Source of the DNA: Bidens hawaiensis
Taxonomy: Eukaryota > Streptophyta > Magnoliopsida > Asterales > Asteraceae
Direction of reading: 5' to 3'
DNA length: 64,000 nucleotides
Assembly: GCA_021521415.1 (NCBI GenBank)
Contig: JAIQDT010000108.1
Coordinates: 62,001 to 126,000 of the forward strand
Program-made: the position numbers and the translations under genes
Notes under the pieces: generated by a model
Seen by the model: only the letters and a program-made list of their open reading frames with translations
Told to the model about the DNA's origin: nothing
Databases searched by the model: none
Shown here: in pieces, positions 44,304 through 56,900 of the stretch
Layout of the letters: every line of letters starts with the position of its first letter
Numbering within the stretch: position 1 is the stretch's first letter

Positions 44304-46485
44304 TATGTTGTCATGGTATCTTATTCGTGTTCAGCAATTTTATTGTTAAATAATTTGTATTTTATTAAACAATAATAACACTATCAATAGTAAGGATATT
44401 TTTATATTTAAAACAATTAGAGTTATAATAACATTCTTGACATGATAGAACCAGTGACGGATCCAGAAAATTTTCTTACAGGGGTCGGAAAACTTTTTAG
44501 TCGGTATTCAGTTGACCATAGCTACATAATTTTTTTCCAATCCGGTTCGTCCGGTCATGTCAAATAATTGGTACATAAATTTTTTTGTCCGGTTGGGCCC
44601 CTCCGATCGACTCGTGTAATATAGAAAAAAAAATAATCAAACAAAAAAAATACTTGAAACTACATTAGAAATGCATAAATAAAATATCATATGTCTAAAA
44701 TTGTTCTTTACGAGTTTTCATTTTTTGAAACTTAACAAAAACATATAGTACGCATATATTTTTCAATAAAACAAATACAACTATCGTTTAAATTCTCATC
44801 ACCCATTTGATTACGCAAATCAGACTTCAGATAAAAGTATTTTCATCGTTTATATAAACTTCTGTAACTTTTATATAAACTTTAAACATTTAAATCTTTT
44901 TCTATAAACATGTAAATAGCTTTCATTAAACATTGATAGCTTTTGATAGTTATTTTCTTGTAAACTAACATATAACAAAACTAAAATAATTATAATAATA
45001 ATGTAGATAAACAAATTAGTTAGCATAACGAATATATAGAATTTTTCTGACATTTTTTTGTTTTTGTTTTTTCCGAAACAAAGAATTTCATTAAACAACT
45101 AGCGAGACATTAGATAGCAAACGAGCAAAGTACAAAGAATAATTGCACCAATCCTTCAATAGCAAACCATGAAAAAAGAAACTATTCTTAATCCAAAGAA
45201 AGTTCAAGTATTTTATGATTGCCGTTTTTTACATGATAGCCGCATTGTTTTGAAAGATGACACAGTTTCTAATCTTTCAAATACACCAACACGCAGTGAG
45301 GATCATTCATTATCCCATGAAGAACCGTGTTTTTCTTAATGCCTAAATTGCATAATTCGTGAACATTTAGAAGGTCCCGGACCGAAAAAACAAATATAGA
45401 GTTTTTGCTCACCCATACGATGCAACTTACCTAACACACAATTTTAAAATTTAAAATAAAATAAAAAATTATGATATTAGTTCAATCTCTATTCCTTATA
45501 ATATAGTCTAGTAGGGTTAAATGGTTAACCAATAATTGTTTTCATATGTTACTAGTTGTTTTGTAGCAAGCGGAATATGCAGTGATGTTCACTTAATAAT
45601 GACGTATATCTACTCTAGAAGACCAAGGGAATCGTCTCAAGTTTTTGTCTACATTGTAGACAAGAACTGGTTAGAAGCTTGTTACGTGCTCCATTCAATT
45701 ATGCATAATAAACTAAAACTACTATTTTATTGATTATTTTGTTTCTTTTTATTATGGATGAGTTAAGTCAAAGTAGTTGATAGTCTTTGCATTCTTTTAG
45801 TTGATATTATGAGTCTTGTTTGTATGTATTAGTTTTCTATGTGGTTTGCTTAGATTATGAATGAAATGAATATAAACTGAGTTTGTTTCTCTACTATTTT
45901 TATTTTTATTTTTGCTTCTCTAGTTCTCTCTACTTTCTTTATGAATTAATATAAAATATTATGTATTATTCGAATAGCCATATGTATCTGTTTAACTGCT
46001 TTAAACTACATATATTAAATCCACCTAAAACCATATTGTAGGGAATGAATCCTCAATTTTTCATCCATTATAACAGGGAGACATCAATACGGTGAGACTA
46101 AAGTCCTTTAATAGATGCAAAAAACATTTGAAAACACTACAACTTCCATGTATGTATCCTTTCTCTTGCCTGTATCCAACAATCTTCGTCTAAAAATGCC
46201 CATTTAGTTGCATGCAAAAAAACTGGTATGAAAAGTAAAATAAGTGACACCAAAGATGAATGTGGACCACATGGATGGTAAAGAAAAACTCAAAAAAGTG
46301 TCACTGAAATTTTACACTAAAGGGTACTTAAGCATTTGTTAGAGCATTTGCATTTCTTTACAAATATTTTTTACTGAATGCAAAGAATGTGATCAACATG
46401 ACATTAACTAAATTAATCAACAACTATAAACTTAGAATCAATTTATCAATGTCATAAACATCAAATTACGATAAATAAGTACCAC

Positions 46486-46528
<43 letters not shown>

Positions 46529-46874
46529 TTATTTATTTGTGTGTTGTGTTTTCTAACCGTGTATGTTTAGATTTCATTTCAAACTTGATATTTTATTTAA
46601 TCAAAAAGTCTTACTGACATCCATTGTATATCTATCTATTAATCCATTTCTCACTTGCACACTTTTATGAATACTAGGAGTAGGATATAACCAATATAAC
46701 ACACGAGTGATTAAAAAACTATAATAAAAAAATTAATTTAATAATATATGTAATAACATATCTTATGGATTTATAAGATATAAATAATGCAAAATAAAAT
46801 GTTTATAGTTCATTAATATTTAAAAACCTCATTTAATACAACATTTAAAGCTACATTTGTAACTTTGTTAGTAA
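44304..46874. other. Right flank of the Tat insertion and gene-poor spacer
   Basis: 44304-44370 continues tandem copy 2. Near 44450 an ACGGATCCAGAAAATTTT segment resembles a dispersed repeat. On the minus strand 45060-45370 looks like the 3' end of a LINE (ends TTTAATGAAATTCTTTG), without recognisable protein. An AT-rich 65-codon ORF at 45536-45733 has no recognisable domain. Confidence 0.45.
46489..46524. repeat. (AT)n microsatellite
   Basis: About eighteen AT units, followed by a short TTTA run. Confidence 0.95.
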
Positions 46875-47439
46875 TTATATAAAGACAAAATGGCAAAACA
46901 CGTTTTTATGTTTGCACGTTTTTTCAATGGTAGTCCTTTAGCAAACTTAATGTCAGAGAACATACTTGATGTTTCAAATCCTTATCAGGTTACGTCCTTT
47001 GGCACTAACCCAGTTAAAATTTTTCGTTAAATCTGATCATATGCAAGACACATGAGAGTATATCAGTCATTTCACTATTTTGGGTGTGATGTTGCCGACT
47101 ACCATCTCCAACAGTCCCTCCGCCGACTACCTTCGGTTGTCACATACGGCGAGTTCAGATGTGGTATCGGTGTCTGTCTTTTCCTGTGCGCGATGAAACC
47201 CTAACCCAAATTTCAAATACACTTTTATATGGGTTTGGCCGGGTTTCGATTTGAAGTTTAAAATTGCTCTATTTCTGGGATGGGATTTCTATTTTGAAAT
47301 CAAAATGCAAACATCAGAATCATTTTGATTGAATAATTTTTGTTTTGAGGATCTTCTGGAAACATTTCATGGGTATTTGTTACTGTTCTAAGAAAAGGGG
47401 TTGAGATTTGTTAGAGAAAGAGAGAGTGCTGAGATTTGT

Positions 47440-47470
<31 letters not shown>

Positions 47471-47728
47471 GAAGGAAGGATGGAGATGGCATAAATGTAA
47501 TTTTAGTTTTATTTATTAAATAAATATATAAATTTACAATATTACCCTCATGTATCTTGCACATGTTCAGATTTAACGAAAAATATTAACTGGGTTAGTG
47601 TCAAAGGACGTAACCTTATAGGGATTTGAAACATCAAGAATGTTCTCTGATATTAATTTTGCTATAGGACTACCATTGAAAAAACGTGCAAACATAAATG
47701 ACGAGTTTTGTCATTTTATCTTATATAA
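46875..47728. mobile_element. Mutator-like element with long terminal inverted repeats
   Basis: 46875-47062 and 47540-47728 are inverted repeats of about 188 bp, roughly 90% identical by eye. They share blocks such as GTTTGCACGTTTTTTCAATG, CAGAGAACAT, GATGTTTCAAATCC and ACTAACCCAGTTAA. Both outer ends are TTATATAA. Flanks TGTTAGTAA and TGTTAATAG (7 of 9 match) could be a decayed 9-bp target duplication. The 477-bp core has no transposase but holds a GC-richer segment (47085-47225) and, on the minus strand, a leader-like CT-rich/TA tract (47440-47480), possibly captured host DNA. Confidence 0.75.
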
Positions 47729-47949
47729 ATGTTAATAGTATTAGTTGCCGTCTCAATTAACCACTTTAAGTAAATAACATGTGAAAAAATGGTTTTATTT
47801 TAATAGTATAGTTAATTTTTACGTGGCCTCTAGTGGTGTATTTCAAAACACAAAAACATAAGGCATCACCCTCTGGTTAAAAAGGCTAATGTGGCTATTC
47901 AAATATTATAAAATTAATTTAGCTAATGTTATGAAGTGAAATCATAATG

Positions 47950-48720
47950 CATTTTCTATAGGGTAGTGGTGTGTTTTTTTAACCGTATCTGAATAATGAA
48001 CTGAACCGAAGCGACATGAGACTTGAATAACCCGATCTAAATTCATCTGATTCGATTAAACTCCTAGCCCAAACCCGAGATAATATATTCGGGTCGGTAT
48101 TTGGGTTGAAATACCCAAACTCGGGTTGACCCAAATACCCCGAAGTATAGTACATCGATGCATGTATCCCTAATTTCTATAGGGTAGTTTAGTGGTGAAG
48201 TAACATAGTGGTCTTATGTATTCTTGCTCGGCTGTTCACAAGACTCAAATTGGTAGTGGATCTATCACATTGGATCACAATATATTAATTATCATAAAGC
48301 ATGTTGAGAATGTATTTTCATTCAAAAAGATAAATAGTATGGTATTTAAACCAATATGTATTGAACATGTTTTTTTAATCTACACAAGTATTGATCCACA
48401 TGCTATAACACTCCATCCCGTCTAATGCATGTTTGTATGATAAATTTCATGTTTTGCTAAATAATATATGTTATTATTGAATATCGCTGTATATTATAAT
48501 GGCTTGGAATATGTTTTTTTTAATTTATAATATTGTTAATGGCAGATATTTTTTATTTTATTAAACCCGACCCGAATATACCCGGCCCGTTTAACCCGAA
48601 ACCCGAACAAGCCGAACTTATTTGGGTCGGTTCTTGGGTCAGTTTGTTTTGAGTTCAAACCCGAACAACCCTACCCAAACAACACGAAACCCGAATAAAT
48701 AACCCGAAGAACACCCCTAT
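47950..48720. repeat. AACCCGAA-rich degenerate repeat
   Basis: CCCGAAC/GGGTTGACCC-type motifs fill 48000-48135 and 48560-48715, and the right end reads GAACACCCCTAT. A 15-bp direct repeat TTTCTATAGGGTAGT (47953-47967 and 48174-48188) flanks the first block and may be a target duplication. The class is unresolved. Confidence 0.45.
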
Positions 48721-49286
48721 TACATGGGCATATTTTTACGCACGTGACAGTATCATCGTGTTCTTAACTATTAAGTTAGTGATACAAGCTAGATACTCTT
48801 CAATTTAAGGATGATAAGTGATTCTTAGGATCATAAGCAAAATAATTAATTTTATCTTGAAAAAACTTTTTTATCTGATCAGTGTAGCAAGCCCAAATCG
48901 TCACTCCAACTCAAAAAAATATGTCATGACCTTACTGTAACATTTTTAATTAAGTGAAATACATTTTTACTTTAGTACACTTTCTTATTAAGCTCTTTTT
49001 GTTATTCCTTAGCTTATTATACCTATACTCAAAGTTGTAAACTCATTAGCCGTTAATCAGACGGTGAAGCAAAGACTAACGATTTAACGATTAATTGAGA
49101 TTAATCAAATCAAAATTCACCTTAAGTACAAATATTTTATATAAAAAATCTTTAACCTTGTCTAATTTTATCGAGACTCGATAAGATACCGACTAACAAT
49201 TAATCGGCTTTCTTCAGGGCGATTTTAAAAATAAGTTAACCCCGTCACACGCGTGTTTGTGTTTGTTTGTACGAAACAGAAAAGAG
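48721..49286. other. Upstream region of LFR
   Basis: AT-rich with no clear TATA box in the last 150 bases. It presumably includes the LFR promoter and leader. Confidence 0.5.
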
Positions 49287-52200
49287 ATGCAGAAACGAGA
49301 GCTGGGTAAGCAAGGCGGAGGTGGTTACGGTGGCTCCGGCACTCCGGCGGCCAAGAGAGGCCGTCCCATAGGAAGCACCGCCAGCAACATGGCTGCTGCC
49401 GCCTTGGCCGATTCCGCCGCGCCGTCCACACTCCTCGGCCCCTCACTCCAAATTCACGCTTCTTTTGCTGGTCAGTCTAAACCCTAATTCTCTTATTACA
49501 CTTGTATTGTTCTCCAAACATTATTATTGGTTAAATGCTAATACTCAAGGCTAAATTGACATACATTATGTTGCTATTTTGCCTCTAGGGCTTGATAATT
49601 TGTACAGTTGTAGAAGATTAGTATTTTTTTTAATGTCAAAATGCTTCATAAGATCAGCAACATACTTTTGTTATGATATGTATATGTCAATATACCTTTA
49701 TTTTTTCATAACATGATGAACGGAAAATTTGAAGATGAGCAATTGGAGGGTGAAATCGTGCAATGCTTTAAATACGTTGTTGTTTCATACAACTTTTGTA
49801 GGAGATTGACTGATATACTGAAGTGGCTGCTAGTATTCGTATGCTAGATTCGTTCTTTTGATTGTAGGTGTCACTGTTTCGACTATAGATTCGTTCTTTT
49901 GGTAGACTAGGTCGTTTTGTTTTTGCGAATGAAGAGCAGTAAGATTAGTTGGAGTTTCTTTGAATCTCTTGGAAACATCTTGTTCTCAGTCATATTGGAT
50001 TGAAGCAATATTTCTTCTGTTTGTTTATTAACACTGCAAGGATCTATTTTTAAATATAACAAAGAGGCTAGACTTTAATAGCTGTCCCACACAGTCTTAC
50101 TAATTAAGTTAATTTCTAGTGTTTTCTCTGTTTCTTGAATATTGATTATATCGTTACCTTTTCCTTTAATGTGGACATAGTTTTGATCTCACAGTTTGAC
50201 CACATGATTTTTAAAACTCAAGCCACTTTTAAGATTTCTACACTGGTGAAGTGAATAGAACTTGCATAGTGAAGTTAATAGGTTAACAAATATTTCATTT
50301 AAGCTTCTTTTTAAAAGATTTTAAAAAATCAAGCTACTTTTCTTCAAGAGGTCTTCTTCTACAATGGTCAACACTCATTTTCTTAAATTTAATTACCTTA
50401 TGGTCAACACTACCATTGAAAGCCTTAATCTCTAAACAACAGTAATTCCTGGTCATACGTTATAGTCTTGTACTTTTTTTGTTGAAGTTAGACATGCAGT
50501 TTGCTACAAATTCATGATTAATTGATTAGTAGCAAGTGAAGTTGGATAATTTCAAATTTAACCCTTCTTCCTCTTATGCAGATCAAAATACTAAAAGGAT
50601 TGTTCTTGCTCTTCAAAGTGGATTAAAAAGCGAGCTAACATGGGCACTAAATGCTTTAACTTTACTGTCATTCAAAGAAAAAGATGAAGTACGGAAAGAT
50701 GCAACTCCACTTGCAAAGATACAAGGATTACTCGATGCTCTTCTCCAAGTCGTACGTTTATTTATTCATCTGTAGTTTCATATTATGTAAATATTACTAT
50801 CTTTCTTATATATATTTTGTACAACAACAGATAGATGACTGGCGTGACATCTCTCTCCCAAAAGAGCTTGTAAAGACACCAAGAACACGGTCACTAGGTG
50901 TTAACTCCATTGTTACCGGTTTTGGAAATGATGTACCCCAAACAAAGTAAGTTTCATGTAGGCTTGTGATGAACGGAGCGTGTCCATGTCTGTTCGTTTA
51001 CTTTTAACTGAGCACGATTGGACACAAATAATTAAACGTAAAGGGTTTTCTTGTTCGTGTTTTTGTTCGTTCATGTTCGTTGTTTAACAGCCTAAATGAA
51101 CAGTTGGCTAAAACTAGTTAAAAGTAATGTAAAGAGCAATGTGTTGGAGATAAAAATTTATTAAAACTAGACTGAGTTGTAATGGGTCAAAAAAATCTAA
51201 ATGACTATATTAACGAACAGACTTAAAACAAACGTATACCAAGGAACATAAATGAGCGTAATCCATAAATGAGCATAATTGAACGAACATAAACACATTT
51301 CAATGAGCAAACGAGACATGTGTTCATATTCGTTCGTTTAACTAAACGAACACAGTTTTTTGGTTCATCTTCGTTCGTTATTACATAAACAGACTTTTTG
51401 CCGAATGGTTCACGAACTGTTCACTGAATGCTCGGTTCGTTTACAGGTGTAGTTCCTGTGACAAGTGACACGTTAACGGTTTCTTTCTTTATGTAACTTT
51501 AAAATTTGTTCTTTTTATGGCAGCATAGGATCTGGTCCTGTTTCAGAGTTATCCCTGCAGAAAAAAGCCGCTAAAGCTCATCCTTCCGATTGGTGGCTTT
51601 CTGAAGACGGTTTGTTTAATCTAGATGATGAAGGTCGGGCTGAAAAGCAGATGTGTGCGGTTGCTGCATCAAATGTGTTAAGGAATTTCTCGTTTATGCC
51701 TGACAATGAAGTCATAATGGGTCAACATCGTCATTGTTTGGAAACAATCTTTCAATGCATTGAAGACCATGCTATAGGTAATTAAGAGACACAATATATA
51801 ACCTATCAATATTCTCAACCACCATTTTTTAAAGACTTCACTTAAAAGAGTAATATATATATATATATTTGTTCTTCTGGCTAGTAATTAGACCTCTAAA
51901 CGAACTGAAAGTTCAGTTAACCGTTGTGCTGGAAGTTCGTTTATGTATACTTACAAATTGAACGTACATGAACACATGCCCTGTCTGTTCATATATGTTT
52001 GTGAATGTTTGTTTATGTATTCGCTTATTTGTTTAGGCCCATTATAATTGAGTCAAGTTTATGAAATACAGATACTACTTATAACAAATTAGTCAATTTT
52101 TATTTATTTTCTAGGCCCGATAGATTAATGTTCAGTTTACTTTCAATTGGTGCTAGCTCAGTTATGTTTGCCTATGTTTGTTCATCTATGTTATGTTCGT

Positions 52201-53945
52201 TCATCTACGCTTATGAATATGTTATGTTCGTTCGTTCGTTTACGCTTATGAACCATTTGCTTATACTCTTCATGAACGAACATAAACGAACATGAACATG
52301 TTGATTTAACTAATGAAGTACGAACAAGAAAACCTTGTTTGTTTTAAATTTTTTGTTCTATCGTTTGTTCGGTTTGTTTACAAGCCTACTAGTAATGCAT
52401 CTTCATTGTTGACAGAGGATGAAGAACTTGTAACAAATTGTCTTGAGACGGTTGTGAATTTGGCTCCACTTATTGACCTTAGAATCTTTAGCTCATCAAA
52501 ACCTTCTTACATAAAAATCACGTAAGAATCTTAATCTATCTTTTTGTTATTTTTATATCTTCTTTAAATAATAGATTCTTTTGTCTTATACAAAAAAAGT
52601 GAAAAACGAGCAGTTCAAGCAATTGTGGGAATATTGGGATCATCTATAAAATCGTGGCATTGTGCGGCTGCAGAGTTAATTGGACGTGTGATAATAAACC
52701 CTGATAATGAACCGTTTCTACTTCCTTCTTCATCACAGGTTTTATAGTTGCTTTTAATTATTTGTAGACTTGTAGTCTTGTATTTTGGTTAGTTATTATT
52801 TAAATATTCGATGGTTTGGCTTGCAGATTTACAAGAGGGTGGTTGATCTTTTGAGCCTGCCGGCTGTCGATGCACAAGCTGCTGCAGTTGGGGCACTTTA
52901 TAACCTTGCAGAAGTCAATATGGATTGCCGATTGAAGCTTGCTAGTGAAAGATGGTAAGTATATCTTTGTTTGTGTAACTTTAACCGCACAAACGATTCA
53001 AAGCTAACAATTAAACGGGTTTTATTGTTTGTGTTTGTTCACTAAGAAAATGAATGTGCTCGTGTTCGTTTGTTCCGTTCGTTAACGATGTAAATGAACA
53101 ACTCATGTACGTAAACGAACGAATAAAACTGAACATAGATGAGAGAAAGTGACGAGCTAAAACCATATAAGAGTAAATGTGAAGGACAATGTGTAGTGTC
53201 TTAAAATATAGTAAAACAAAACTAATTTGTAACGCCCCTAAAATTTTAATTAAGTATATTAACGAACACACGTAAGCAAATTTTTAATTAAACGAACGAG
53301 ACATGTTCATTCATTTTTTTAAAGAAACGAATATAAACTAAGTTCTTGCTGAATGGTCTACTGAACGTGTGGTTCATTTACAGGCTTGCATGTCAGGTTG
53401 AGCTAAAACACTTTTGTTTTCTTTAAACAAAGAGTAACTAGCATTTCAGATATGATTTATAAAAGTCATACTATTTCATTAATAATCAAACGTTTCAAAT
53501 GAAACGTAGCTTTTAAGCTAGTTTGATCCGCTTGACCAATTTGATCTGTTTCTTAGCCATTCAAGCTATTTTGATCATATTATGACAGATACTTTAGAAA
53601 GAAAATTCCCGAAAATCGAACCAAACTGTTGTTGGGCTAAATTAATCGGTTATTAAAACTAACTATATGCAATAACTTATTTTGGTTAGGGCGGTTGACC
53701 AGTTGTTAAAAGTCATAAAAGCACCACATCCGGTACCAGAAGTGTGTAGAAAAGCTGCAATGATACTAGAAAGCTTAGTTTCAGAGCCACAAAACCGGCC
53801 TCTGCTGTTAGCCTACGAGAACGCGTTTGCAGAAATCTTGTTTACTGATGGAAAATATTCCGACACGTTCGCTCGAATATTGTTTGAGTTAACATCAAAG
53901 CCCAATAACAAGGTGGCAACCGCTCGCGGCATTTGGGGCATGTAG
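49287..53945 (+). CDS. LFR: LFR-type armadillo-repeat subunit of plant SWI/SNF chromatin remodellers
   Basis: There are eight exons: 49287-49470, 50582-50751, 50831-50946, 51524-51777, 52416-52521, 52600-52738, 52827-52954 and 53690-53945. All have GT-AG borders and phases that add up to 450 aa (Arabidopsis LFR is about 460). The start MQKRELGK is conserved. An AT-hook-like KRGRP lies at residues 23-27 with an Ala-rich stretch after it. The conserved core includes NTKRIVLALQSGLKSELTWA, DDWRDISLPKEL, FNLDDEGRAEKQMC, NVLRNFSFMPDNEV, DAQAAAVGALYNLAEVNMD and HPVPEVCRKAAMILESLVSE, which form armadillo-like helical repeats. The end ARGIWGM is conserved. In Arabidopsis LFR is a nuclear SWI/SNF subunit needed for leaf and flower development. 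The frame is intact, so it should be functional. Three introns carry related repeats. Confidence 0.96.
50960..51455. repeat. GTTCGTTTA-family repeat in LFR intron 3
   Basis: It opens GTAGGCTTGTGATGAACG and closes GGTTCGTTTACAGGTGTA, with many GTTCG/CGAAC motifs between. It is related to the repeats in introns 4 and 7. Confidence 0.6.
51890..52395. repeat. GTTCGTTTA-family repeat in LFR intron 4
   Basis: It ends GGTTTGTTTACAAGCCTACT, which read in reverse matches the opening of the intron 3 copy. Internal tracts are rich in GTTCGTTCGTTTACG and ATGAACGAACATAAACG. Confidence 0.6.
52985..53395. repeat. GTTCGTTTA-family repeat in LFR intron 7
   Basis: It ends GGTTCATTTACAGGCTTGC, matching the closing end of the intron 3 copy. 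It is internally rich in AAACGAACG/CGTTCGTTT motifs. Confidence 0.6.
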
Positions 53946-54365
53946 GATTTGGAGTTTGCAAGTTAAAACTGGTATGTTTCTAACATGTACCTCTAGTGCT
54001 AGTTTTAGGTTAAACATGGATTTGATACCTTTTTTTTATAATTATTATTATTGTTGTACTAGTTGTGAGGTGTTATGAGTTAATGTTGCGGGTAAGTTTA
54101 AATGGCATTTTAACTATATAAGACTATAAATAGATGAAGACCTGGAATTTTCGCCTTGTAGTAATGTTTTTCAGCTGACAATAACTTTTATTGCATAATT
54201 CAATATAAACCACGTAATAGCTTTCAACATTGTTGGTAGGGTGTGACTTCCTAACATGACACGAAGCTTACATGTGATTTGTGGGTTTGGATTAAGTCTT
54301 AACATGTTCGACCATGGTCGTGTTTGGGTTGATACGGTAGGTTCACGCGTTTACACGTTATAGCC

Positions 54366-54403
<38 letters not shown>

Positions 54404-55007
54404 TTCAATAAAGAAATCATATTAGTGTGAGAAATGCAAGAAGTGGTTTCAACCAATCACAAATTTCCTTTTTCTTTTTCTTTTAATTAAATCAAAGGGT
54501 ATAGTGGTAAATGTTGAATTGTGTTATTTTGGTAAGTATTAAAATGTCTAGAAGTTTTAGTTTAATCTTTTATATATGAATCTATATATTTAATTTGTTA
54601 TTTTAATATAAAATTAATTACAACCAAATAAGCAACTCGTTAAAATATTTAAATGATCTAGCACACATCCCAGGTCAAAACAATGTTCATATTTATTCTT
54701 TTATAAATATAATTTTTTTGTTTTGTTATTTAAATTTTTTAAAATTATATTGACTTGTTATAGTTTCATAATCACTTTTCAAATCTATATTTTAATTAAA
54801 TTAAAAATTATCACGATCCTACATTTAAATATTCAAAGAAATTATCAAGCTAATAATCCCTACAATTAAAAGATCGATCACTCCATGTTCATTCAATTTT
54901 GATGAGCAGATCGTACCAATTTCAATATTTATGATTTATTCACATTTTTTATTGTTGTGTATACGTGTAAGTTAAGTCAACTTTTAGAATGTCCGAAAAT
55001 TATCGAC
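53946..55007. other. LFR 3' flank and AT-rich spacer
   Basis: It contains the LFR 3' UTR and an (AT)n run at about 54371-54399. A GTGAGAAATGCAAGAAGTGG segment after it may be the start of an unclassified repeat. No gene found. Confidence 0.5.
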
Positions 55008-55345
55008 CATATATTTGCATCCTACAGAACATATTTACACACTATATTTACACAACATTCAACACTATACAATATATTATACATCACGCACAACATTATT
55101 TACAAACTATATATTCCACAACATTCAATCCTACACTACATTCAATCCTACATAACTTTTCAAATGTTGTGTAGGATGTATATATATTTGTGTGTAGGAA
55201 GTGTAGGATTGAATATTGTGTGAATATACTGCGTAAATATGTTGTGTATGATGTAATTAGATATATTGTGTAGGTTGTGTATGGTTAAATGTTTTGTAAA
55301 TATAAGGTGTAAGTATGTCGTGTAGGATACAAAACATTCTGTGTA
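55008..55345. repeat. Foldback sequence built from ATTCAATCCTACAC units
   Basis: The left half is dense in ACAACATT, ATTCAATCCTACAC and CATCCTACA motifs. The right half carries their reverse complements (GTGTAGGATTGAAT at 55201-55214 pairs with 55123-55136; TTGTGTAGGATGT recurs). The two halves can form a long imperfect hairpin with a loop near 55137-55165. The overlapping ORFs of 60-88 codons are low-complexity by-products. Confidence 0.65.
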
Positions 55346-56900
55346 GGATGTAAATAGATTGATTCTAAATAATAAATGTAGGAAAGAAAAGTACTATTTA
55401 TTTTAAATAATACACTATAAATTTTAAGATACCAGCTCAATTTAAAGAAATGTGTACAAATTATTATGTTAATAATAAAAGTTTATAAAATAAACATTCT
55501 TGTAGATAAAGCATTTCATGTGGTTTTACATATAGATAACTTGAAATAAAATAACATACAAAAATTTAATTCAATATATAATTTGACAAATTAAAATATC
55601 AACTTTCAGTTAAAAAAAGGACGAAGAAAATCAAATAAAGTGATAAATAAGTAAAGAATGTATTTTATTAGGAAGATTGATTTCCATTATCTCAATTTAG
55701 AAAATGGGTAACCAGGGGTTGATGAGAACGTGAATTAGGCAACATTTCAACAATTAATGGATGAGCAAATTTCCAACACTACCATTTTTTATTGAAAAGC
55801 ATTAAAATCATAAGCCAATAAATACAATAATGCCATAAATCAAACAAAAGGTTGAGCTTTGTTTACCTAAAATAAATGTACGTGTTGCCAATTTAGGTTT
55901 TAACAGTTCAACTTCTTTGTTGTGTTGGGCCTTAAGCTACTTGCTGGCACTTTTGGTTAAATATGTTCATTCAGGAAAAAAAAACAGAAAAACGAAACAG
56001 TTCAACCTCTTTTATCTACTTGGAATATTTTTTGGAAGAGTTAAAGTTCGTTAAACCAGTAATAATATTTTTTGAATCATTCGTTTGGTTAATAAACAGT
56101 TCTCTCTTAGTCATTCTAATTTCTAAACCACCAAAATGAATTGCCTATCTGTCTACGTTGACTACTAAATATATCATTTTTTTAACTACCTTAACCACCA
56201 AATCTGACAGCAAACCGGAGATTTTAGTCACGAAATAAAATAAAGAATTAAAACAAAAGACAATGTTCGGTGAACCATGATGAATCAGCTGGATGAAAGA
56301 GTTCATGAGTCATGTGGTGGTACACTCAAAGCAGGGTTGCAATCGAACAATGACGGACCCTAAAGATTGGGTGGTGGTGACAATTTATTCATCGTTTCCC
56401 TTCTTCTACAACTGTCTTACGTTACAATCGAATAGTAGTGAGCACCGGATCAATGGTGGTCAGCTGATGCTAGGAGTGGAGTATGATGGTTTGTCAGGTT
56501 ATAGAAGTGTCAACGTTAAACACCTTGAGAAATGTATATGTTGTAAAAAAAGATCATTTGCTGACCTACTTAGGTGCTATTCAACTTCAAACACCCCCAG
56601 ACTCATAGTCAAATTTTAATTTCGTAACCCTTCTATCACCTGTAAATATAATCCTTCTGGTGATAGCGAGATAGTGGTTAGGCTTATGCAAGTATGTAAT
56701 ATAAGATGAAGGTGACCTCAAGTCTGTTGTATACGTGATTTACCTCCTTCATGCTTATCGTAAGAATGACTGATGAGGGGGTCTTAAGATGTGTTACCCA
56801 AAATGCCGAAAATGACTTGACTTGAAAACATCTTACAATTTCTACTAATTTCTCAAAAAAGCATAATGTCACATTTTGTTATAAGAAGTCTTAAATTGCA
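55346..56900. other. AT-rich spacer
   Basis: A 108-codon ORF at 56293-56619 begins in the middle of low-similarity sequence and has no domain I recognise. It could be part of the LINE fossil that follows, but this is not shown. Confidence 0.45.

Noticed and set aside
54957..55223. 88- and 61-codon ORFs
   Set aside because: Low-complexity products of the foldback repeat.
56293..56619. 108-codon ORF as a new gene
   Set aside because: No recognised motif or splice context; next to a LINE fossil, so more likely remnant or chance.
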